Positions 56,501 through 64,000 of a stretch of 64,000 bases of DNA are shown in pieces. Origin of the DNA: Undibacterium_A arcticum (lineage in GTDB: Bacteria; Pseudomonadota; Gammaproteobacteria; Burkholderiales; Burkholderiaceae_D). How positions within the stretch are numbered: position 1 is the stretch's first letter; the number at the start of each line of letters is the position of its first letter. Under the pieces are notes generated by a model. The model had not been told where the DNA came from. It made no database searches and saw nothing but the letters and a program-made list of their open reading frames with translations. The stretch lies in assembly GCF_042660705.1 (NCBI RefSeq), contig NZ_JBHSUQ010000001.1; one strand, given 5' to 3'. The translations under genes were made by a program, and so were the position numbers.

Positions 56501-59500
56501 ATCAGCCTGCCGCCTCGTGAAGTCTCCAGCCAGCCTCTGCAACCACAGGAGATTAATCAACTACGCCTGCACGCGCGGCGGATCTGGCGCTTTTTCAGCA
56601 CCTTTGTCGGCGAAGAGGACCATTGGCTACCGCCCGATAATTTTCAGGAAGATCCGCATCCGGTCGTGGCTCACCGCAGTTCGCCTACCAATTTCGGGCT
56701 TTACTTACTGTCCGTGATTGCCGCCAGGGACTTCGGCTGGATTGGAATCCTGGATATGGCAGACCGTCTCGAGTCGACGCTGAAGACCCTACATTCGCTG
56801 CCTCGCTATCGCGGGCATTTTTACAATTGGTACGACACTCGCGATCTGCGGCCCCTCGATCCGCAATATATTTCTTCTGTCGATAGCGGCAATCTGGCAG
56901 GGAATCTTCTCGCTCTGTCGCAGGGGTGTGAGGAACTTTCGCGGCGCGCCATTTTCAGTCCAATCGACCTGATCGGGGTCAGGGATTCGGTCATGCTGTT
57001 GAACAGGGCGCTCTCCGAGGGATACAGCGACCCTCGTACTACGACAGTAAGTATCGAACAGTTGCGTGAAATTATTAACGATGCGGATCTATTGCTGGAA
57101 TTGAATGCGGCCAATGCCAAAGATTGGCGCGAGCTTGCACCCGAACTGAAATCGAAGGCAAATACCTTGATTGATGCAGTGCAAGCTCTCGTGCGGGAGA
57201 GCGATGACCCGGCAATCAGTGAAATTCAGGCATGGGCTAGTGCCGTCCATGCCGATATTCATAGTCACACGCGCGATTTGGAATTATTCCCGAGCTTAGA
57301 TTTCCGGTAGCCATTCTGGAATTGACAGCGCGGAGTTGCAGCAGCTTTTGCAAAGTGAGCGTCAGGCGCGGTTGACGCTGAGCGACACCCCGCAATACTG
57401 CCGTGCCGTCATTGCGGCATTACAAGGCGAAAAAGCGTGGGCAAATGACGACAGCACGCATATCGACCGGACGGTATTGAATCTGCAACGTACGGCCGAG
57501 GCATCCGAACAACTGTTGACACGTTTGCGCGAGATACGGACTCAGGCACAACAATTGTTCAATGAAATGGATTTCAAATTCCTGTTTGATACGGGGTGCG
57601 GACTATTTTCAATCGGATACCGCGTGGCCGATGCCGCGCTCGACTCCAGTCATTATGATTTGCTCGCCTCGGAGGCTCGGCTGACCAGTTTCATTGCCGT
57701 GGCCAAAGGGGATGTTCCTGCCACACACTGGCTGCGGCTGGGGCGGCCCTTGATGGCTATCGATAAGGCCGCCGTATTGCTGTCATGGTCTGGATCGATG
57801 TTCGAATATTTGATGCCCTCGCTGGTCATGTATACGCCGCGTCACAGCCTATTGAATCAGACATGCCGACTGTCTATTGAGCGGCAAGTCGATTACGGCA
57901 GTAAGCGCGGTGTGCCGTGGGGTATTTCGGAGTCCGCATTCAATGTGCGCGATCGCGCTTATACCTATCAGTATCGGGCATTCGGCGTGCCGGGACTCGG
58001 GTTAAAGCGGGGCCTGGAGGACGATCTGGTTATCGCCCCCTATGCAACGGCGCTGGCGGCGATGTATGACAGCCGCGCAGCAATCCGCAACATGGACCGG
58101 CTGGAAGCGATCGGCGCGCGGGGACCCTACGGATTTTACGAGGCGGTGGATTTCACCAAAGTTCGCTTGCCGGAAAACGAGCAGGTCGCAATGGTTCGGG
58201 CCTACATGGCGCATCATCAGGCAATGTCACTGATCGCGGTGCTCAACGTGCTGCAAGACGGTATCATGCGTCACCGGTTTCATCGTGAACCGATTGTTAA
58301 AGCGGCAGACCTTCTGCTGCAGGAGCGCACGCCGCGTGAGGTACCAATTCGCGCCAAACGGATGGGGCTGGCGCGGGAGGTAATGGTCAGAGAACCTGTC
58401 GGATTTGCGTCGCGCCGTTTTCACTCCGCGCGTCTGCCGATTCCTTCCAGTCATTTGCTGTCCAACGGCCAATATGCGGTGATGGTCACGGCAGCCGGTT
58501 CAGGTTACAGCCAGTGGGGAGAACTGGCGGTGACGCGCTGGCGCGAAGACGCCACCTGCGACGACTGGGGAAGTTACCTGTTCATGCGCGATGTCATGAC
58601 GGGAGAAGTATGGTCCGCGACTTACCAGCCGATCGGCGGGGAGCCTGCCAATTATCAGGCCGTGTTTTTTGAAGACAGGGCCAGAATCGAGCGTCGTGAC
58701 GGTACATTGTCAACGGCGCTGGAGATTCTGGTATCACCGGAAGACAACGCCGAAATCCGCCATCTATCCATCACCAATTCCGGCTCGCGCGAGCGGGAAA
58801 TAGAAATTACATCGTATGCCGAGGTGGTGCTGGCGCCGCCTGCAAGCGATATGGCACATCCCGCCTTCTCCAATCTGTTCGTGCAGACGGAGTATTTACC
58901 GGAAGCACGTGGTCTGCTGGCCTCGCGCAGACCGCGCAAGCCCGGCGAAAATCGGATATGGGCGGCGCACGTGATCGCGACCGACATTGTCGGCGCCATT
59001 GGATACGAAACTGACCGCATGCGTTTTCTGGGACGGGGACATACGGTGCGCGATCCCGTTGCCGTGATGGACGATCGTCCGTTGTCCAATACCGTTGGGC
59101 CGGTACTGGACCCGGTGTTCAGTTTGCGGACACGCCTGCGGGTGGCACCTGGCGCAACCGTGCATGCCACATTTTCGACTATCGTCGCAACGAGCCGCGA
59201 GGCAATTGTAAGCTTGGCGGATAAATATCACGATCCGGCGACATTCGAACGAATTTCGACCCTCGCGTGGACCCAAGCTCAAGTGCAATTGCACTATCTG
59301 GGTATCACGCCCGATGAGGCTCATTTATTCCAGTATCTCGCCAATCGAGTGCTGTTTGCCGATCCTTTGCGTTCGGCAGGTGACGCGATGAAGCGAAATC
59401 AGTTGAACGTCAGGGCACTGTGGCGACACGGGATATCGGGCGATCGGCCCATCGTGTTCTTCCGTATCGATGATCCGGAAGAACACGGCGTGTTTCTGCA

Positions 59501-62269
59501 GTTGCTTCGGGCGCATGAATATTGGCGCTTCAAACGTTTGGCCGTAGATCTTGTGGTGCTGAACGAAAAAAAGAGCTCCTATTCACAAAATCTTCAAGAA
59601 TTTCTAGAGCATCTGGTACGCACCAGCAAAACTGCCGGCGATGGAACGGTGCAGGGCGCGGTCTTCATTTTAAGGTCGGATTTGTTATCCATCGAAGAAG
59701 TGGAGCAATTGCAATGCGCTGCCCGGGTAACCCTGTCTGGTAAGCAAGGTAGTCTCGCCGAGCAGGTGCTGCGGATGCGGCGCACTAAACCGATGCCGCA
59801 TAGTCCAGCGCGTCCAGCAACCCGACGTATCGCGGCGGACGCCGGCGCAACTGCGAAATTGCCGCTGGAATTTTTAATGGCTTGGGTGGATACGCCAAGG
59901 ACGGGCGTGAATATATTACGGTACTGACGCACGGACAACGCACCCCGGCCCCTTGGCTTAACGTCATTTCCAATGGTGAATTTGGTTTCCAGGTTTCCGA
60001 ATCGGGTTCTGGGTATACCTGGTCAGAAAACAGCCGAGAAAATCAACTAACCCCGTGGTCGAACGATCCAGTGAGCGATCCGGCCGGCGAGGCGTTCTTT
60101 TTGCGCGACGAACAATCGGGCGAGCTCTGGACGCCCACCGCGTTGCCGATACGTGTTGAATCGACGACCTATATTGCCTGCCACGGTCAGGGCTACACCA
60201 GATTCGAGAGTGCAACGCACGGGATCGCGACCGACTTGATTCAGTTCGTCAGCTGGCACGATCCTGTCAAATTATCGATATGCACCGTAGAAAATCGATC
60301 GTCGCAGGCGCGCGAGATTTCGCTCACCGCCTATCTGGAATGGGTGTTGGGTGCATCGAAAGCGACGAGCAGTGCCTATGTAGTAACTGAAATCGACGCA
60401 GGGACCGGGGCAATGCTGGCCCACAACGCATGGAATGCCGAATTTGGCGAACGCTATGCCTTTGCCGACCTATGCAGTCAGCAAACTGCCTGGAGCGCCG
60501 ATCGAACCGAATTTCTGGGCCGTAATGGCGGCGTCGGTCAACCCGCGGGTTTAGCCCATGGCATGGTGCTGAGCAATCGTGTAGGAGCGGCGATGGATCC
60601 GTGTTGCGCGATGCAAACCACTTTCAAGTTGATGCCCAAGGAACGAAAGCAATTTACTTTCTTCTCGGCCAGGCGGCAAACAAACAGGCATCGCTCGAAT
60701 TGATAAAGCGCTATCGTGAACTGAATCCAATGAGTTTGTTGGACGAGGTAAGCCAGCAATGGGATGCGATTCTGGGAAAAATTCAGATTGAAACTCCCGA
60801 ACGCGCGATGGACATCGTGCTCAATCGTTGGCTGCTCTACCAGTCGTTGACTTGCCGCATGTGGGCGCGCTCCGCGTTTTATCAGGCAGGCGGCGCATAT
60901 GGTTTCCGCGATCAACTTCAGGACTGCATGGCGCTGGTTGTGACCAGACCCGATCTGGTGCGAGCCCATCTTTTGCGCGCAGCGGCCCGCCAATTTGTAG
61001 AAGGCGATGTTCAGCACTGGTGGCATCCGCCCACGGGGCGTGGGGTGCGTACGCATTGTTCGGATGACCGCCTCTGGCTGCCCTATGTGGTGGCACATTA
61101 TATTTCGGTGACTGGAGATCACGCAGTGCTGTCAGAGATGGTCAGCTTTCTCGATGGCCCGATACTGGCGGAGGGACAAGAGGATTCTTATTTTGAGCCG
61201 AAGGACGCCGATTATCAGGGCACGTTGTATGAGCACTGCGCGCGGGCAATCGATTGCAGCCTCACAACCGGTGCACATGGTTTGCCGCTCATGGGAAATG
61301 GCGATTGGAACGACGGGATGAACCTGGTCGGACACGAAGGTCGCGGTGAGAGCGTCTGGCTTGGCTGGTTTCTGCACGCGGCCATAACGGAATTTGCTCC
61401 CTACTGCGCGCAATTTGATGATCAAGATCGCCGCACGCGGTGGTTGCGGCATGCGGAAGAGTTGCATCAGGCACTGGAGCGCAATGCTTGGGACGGCAGT
61501 TGGTATTTGCGCGCGTTTCGACGATGGCACACCTCTGGGAACCTCATCCGCCGCGGAATGCCGTATTGATTCTTTGGCGCAGAGCTGGAGTGCCATTACT
61601 GCGGTCGGCAATCCGGACAGGGCCCGTCGCGCCATGCAATCGGTTTACGAATACCTGGTCAGGACAGGCGACGATCTGATCTTATTGTTCACGCCGCCAT
61701 TCGACAAGACGCCATTGGAGCCAGGGTATATCAAAGGATATCTGCCTGGTGTACGTGAGAACGGCGGTCAGTATACGCATGCGGCCATCTGGTGCGCGAT
61801 AGCCTACTGCTCGCTCGGGGACGGCGATAAGGCGGGGGAGCTTTTCGATATACTCAATCCGGTAAATCATTCATGTACCCGCGCCGGCGCGCACGCCTAC
61901 AAGGTGGAACCATATGTGATTGCGGCAGACATTTATGCGGAGTCGCCACATGTCCGCCGCGGGGGATGGACTTGGTATACCGGCGCTGCCGGATGGTTAT
62001 ACCGGGCTCAGACCGAGTGGCTCCTGGGGATCCGGATACAGGCCGGAAACCTAAAGATTGATCCATGTATTCCACGGCATTGGCGCAACTATAAGGTCAA
62101 CTATCGACATGGTAGTGCGACTTATGAGATCCATGTCGCAAACCCGAACGGTGTAATGCGGGGAGTCGCGAGTCTGACACTGGACAGGCAGGTATTGCCG
62201 CAAGGCCAGTCCGCTATCACTCTTGTCGATGATGGAAAGCGACATCGAGTCGAAGTAGTACTCGGATAA
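53548..62269 (+). CDS. ndvB: Cyclic beta-1,2-glucan synthase (five frameshifts)
   Basis: The restored protein is about 2905 residues, close to ChvB/NdvB. In order it has an N-terminal helical region, membrane helices near 415-475, a GT84-type glycosyltransferase (TLDCDTKLP, SHDLFEG, RIHRWTRGDWQ) near 500-800, further helices near 820-985, a glycoamylase-like domain near 1320-1560 (FDTGCGLFSIGYRVAD), and a GH94 phosphorylase-type region to the end (catalytic Asp in NGDWNDGMN). It makes cyclic beta-1,2-glucans for the periplasm. Frames break near 56500, 57300, 59868, 60660 and 61517; nearly all are one or two bases in T runs. GAGGTG precedes the ATG. Confidence 0.88.
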
Positions 62270-62416
62270 CGTCAGACCATGAATTTGCCCAGTGTCAGAC
62301 GTGCCTCAATCGCAGATCGCAATTCACGATCCGGCAGCAATCTTCCTCCACCAGATATTTCCTTGCATATTGACGGCAATGGAAATGACGATCAGGCGTG
62401 TCGGGATGACCAAGTG

Positions 62417-62432
62417 TGGCATGCAAATTGCC
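62417..62432 (+). promoter_or_regulatory. Sigma-54 promoter upstream of small genes
   Basis: TGGCATG-CAAA-TTGCC has GG (62418-62419) and GC (62430-62431) ten bases apart. It lies 370 bases before the proline-rich gene at 62789. Between them are several imperfect inverted repeats around TTCTTCC/GGAAGA (62485-62525) but no gene on the plus strand. Confidence 0.6.
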
Positions 62433-62788
62433 TATAAACTGCACAAAGCAGGATTGTGACGCGACATGAGTTGCCGTACAGAAGACTTTAAGCGTTTCTT
62501 CCTTCGCTGACGTTCTTCGCGGGAAGAGAAGAAGTCTGCGAAGGCCAGATGCGAGAAGACGGAAGACAAGGCGGAGGCGGCTAAATAGGAATGCGATGCG
62601 TTGTCAGGTGACGCAAAAGACGGTCGCGTTACCAAAGGCCCAAGCCGACTATAGCCAATAACGGCTGGACGCCGTGCCATACCAACATCGCGTGGGTGTT
62701 CCATAGAGATTAATTTTTGAGCGTCGAGAGGTTCTGCGTGCCAACGGAAAATAAAGTGGGTGGTGGCGGAGCTGCATAAGGAGACCAT

Positions 62789-62947
62789 GTGACATATTCA
62801 GCACATCACCCGGTACCGACACCCGACGAAGATGTACCGGTTGGCGATCCATCGAAACCTAAACAGCCAACCGAAGAGCCACATCCTCCCGTGGCACCGG
62901 TAACAGAGCCGCCGAGACCAAAGCCTACATTCGAGGAGCATGCCTGA
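62789..62947 (+). CDS. Small proline-rich protein
   Basis: GTG 62789 follows AAGGAG at 6 bases and encodes 52 residues, mostly Pro, Glu, Asp, Lys and Val (PTPDEDVPVGDPSKPKQPTE). Similar short disordered proteins occur in Burkholderiales genomes; their function is unknown. There is no signal or membrane segment. Confidence 0.6.
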   Translation: MTYSAHHPVPTPDEDVPVGDPSKPKQPTEEPHPPVAPVTEPPRPKPTFEEHA

Positions 62948-63116
62948 GATTAATGTTGCGTGCCCATGCGCTTACGTTATTGCGGGCATTGCAGTGATAT
63001 TGGATATTGGCTATTGTTAGAGGAAAAATTTGCCGAAACATTTGTAAATATTACAAACATATATTCTGCGCACCGACCATAACGATGCGAAGATGATTTC
63101 AGGAAAGGAATTTAAA

Positions 63117-63197
63117 ATGACTCGCATGGTTTTGTTTTGGTTATTTGGCGTTCCCGTATCCGTTCTTTTACTCTTGATGATTTTCGGCATGGTATGA
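63117..63197 (+). CDS. Single-helix membrane micropeptide
   Basis: The 26-residue frame (MTRMVLFWLFGVPVSVLLLL + MIFGMV) is almost one transmembrane helix. AGGAAAGGA lies 7 bases before the ATG. It resembles other tiny stress-associated membrane peptides in composition only; the family is not identified. Confidence 0.5.
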   Translation: MTRMVLFWLFGVPVSVLLLLMIFGMV

Positions 63198-63620
63198 ATC
63201 GATCGCTGCTCACTGCGACGCTGGTTGCGTCATTATTTTGGGGGGAGGTTCGCGCAACTTTCGCCAGTTGTGCGTCTTTTCCCTGAGTGCTGATTGGGTC
63301 GGGATTGTCACCGTCAGCGCACACTAGCCGGTCAATCATGAGTTTCAATGCGCTCGGTGCCGGCTATCAATAGACCGGCGTGAAAATAACGATGGCATGG
63401 ACGGACACCCATTTTTCGTAGATATCCGGCATCCAGTCATTGGTCTGTCGCGACGCATGGTTAGGATAGCAACCGCATGGCCAATGACCGCAATGGCATC
63501 GCGGTCGACACGCATCCTTGCACCGGATGGATGTGCTGTCGTAGTCTGACGTTAGCAGGCTCAGGTCGAGCAGATCGACACGTATTAGGGACAGTTAAAA
63601 CATCGATACAAGGAGCCGAC
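63198..63620. other. Gene-poor stretch before the DUF1328 gene
   Basis: I see no supported gene in this stretch. Short frames in both directions lack family features. AAGGAG at its right end belongs to the next gene. Confidence 0.3.
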
Positions 63621-63795
63621 ATGTTGAAATTGGCCCTCATTTTTTTTTGTCATATCGCTGATTGCCGGCGTTTTCGGCTTCTCCAACATAGCGGCTGGAG
63701 CCAAAGGTATCGCGAAAATATTGTTCTACATCGCAATTGCGATTTTCCTGATTGTCCTGGTCTTCGGCGTAATGCTTGGAAAGCTGGTGTTTTAG
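63621..63795 (+). CDS. DUF1328 small membrane protein (frameshifted in a T9 run)
   Basis: With one T removed from the nine-T run near 63638-63647, the gene encodes 57 residues with two helices (LALIFFVISLIAGVFGFSNIA and AKILFYIAIAIFLIVLVFGV) and the AAGAKGIAK linker typical of the DUF1328/YtjA family. Its span of 175 bases is exactly one base over a whole frame. AAGGAG precedes the ATG. Function unknown; family members are often stress-induced. Confidence 0.8.
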
Positions 63796-63843
63796 AAAAG
63801 CTAAGTCGACGGTGACCGCGACCGCCAATCTCATGAGGCCAAA

Positions 63844-64000
63844 AATGGGACCATTGGGAAAACGGAATGCCCGCCTCACCGCGCGGATGATCGCCAGCGA
63901 TCCGCTTCGCTTTGCTTTACAAGTAATGAGAAGCTTCCGGGCCAATCAAGGGTTTCTGCTGGCCGGTGCGGTGGCCTACTACACACTGTTGTCTGTCGTA
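63844..64000 (+). CDS. YihY/BrkB-family membrane protein, 5' part
   Basis: The first 52 codons are present and run off the window. The segment SFRANQGFLLAGAVAYYTLLSVV is the hallmark first helix of the YihY/virulence factor BrkB family. These are inner-membrane proteins with about six helices and no settled function. Confidence 0.75.

Noticed and set aside
62433..62788. A 118-codon minus-strand frame between ndvB and the proline-rich gene
   Set aside because: It has no family resemblance, and the plus strand here contains a sigma-54 element and structured leader.

Overview
The window looks like chromosomal DNA of a betaproteobacterium, order Burkholderiales and probably Oxalobacteraceae-like. 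The basis is a pcaHGB-(CD fusion)-IJF operon, two PHB phasins with an intracellular PHB depolymerase, an Omp32-type porin and MHS/AAHS carriers. This is inferred from gene content, not from a marker gene. About twenty recognisable genes carry one- or two-base frameshifts, nearly all in or beside homopolymers and restorable to perfect family motifs. I annotate these as single genes and suspect consensus errors in the sequence.

Region 1 (1-18050) is the most unusual part. One operon encodes a double-FHA/TPR membrane scaffold, a HlyD-type adaptor, a parvulin-like foldase, a C39-peptidase ABC exporter with two N-terminal cyclic-nucleotide-binding-like domains, a sigma-54 activator and a patatin-like lipase. 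A convergent class II cyclic-nucleotide phosphodiesterase-like gene follows. Downstream is a tandem array of five 400-bp cassettes, each encoding an 84-residue peptide with a double-glycine leader. A class III adenylate cyclase with an FHA domain, a sixth peptide copy and a divergent seventh peptide follow. The peptide arrays sit behind a duplicated upstream region with a -24/-12 promoter and a compensating inverted repeat 130 bp upstream. I read this as a sigma-54-driven, possibly cyclic-nucleotide- and phospho-responsive peptide secretion system. The area is scarred by Tn3-family remnants, a tRNA-Arg-like 3' end and partial duplications.

Region 2 (19000-24100) holds ybdD and cstA with a divergent two-component system, then a small inverted-repeat element and a gene relic. 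Region 3 (24113-34466) is a quinate/shikimate catabolic island: IclR regulator, HPPD-like VOC protein, TIM-barrel dehydroshikimate dehydratase, porin, MHS and AAHS transporters, a BKACE enzyme, quinate/shikimate dehydrogenase and type II dehydroquinase. It should yield protocatechuate. Region 4 (34700-47600) combines PHB metabolism (thiolase, two phasins, depolymerase) with the protocatechuate branch of the beta-ketoadipate pathway, which turns protocatechuate into succinyl-CoA and acetyl-CoA. Regions 3 and 4 therefore form one route from plant aromatics to carbon storage.

Region 5 (47640-64000) has a resolvase relic, a LysR regulator, a membrane cNMP-domain protein, a PHB-depolymerase-like esterase, an NtrC-type response regulator, and a giant ndvB-like cyclic beta-1,2-glucan synthase behind a sigma-54 promoter. 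Several tiny envelope or stress genes and the start of a YihY/BrkB gene close the window.
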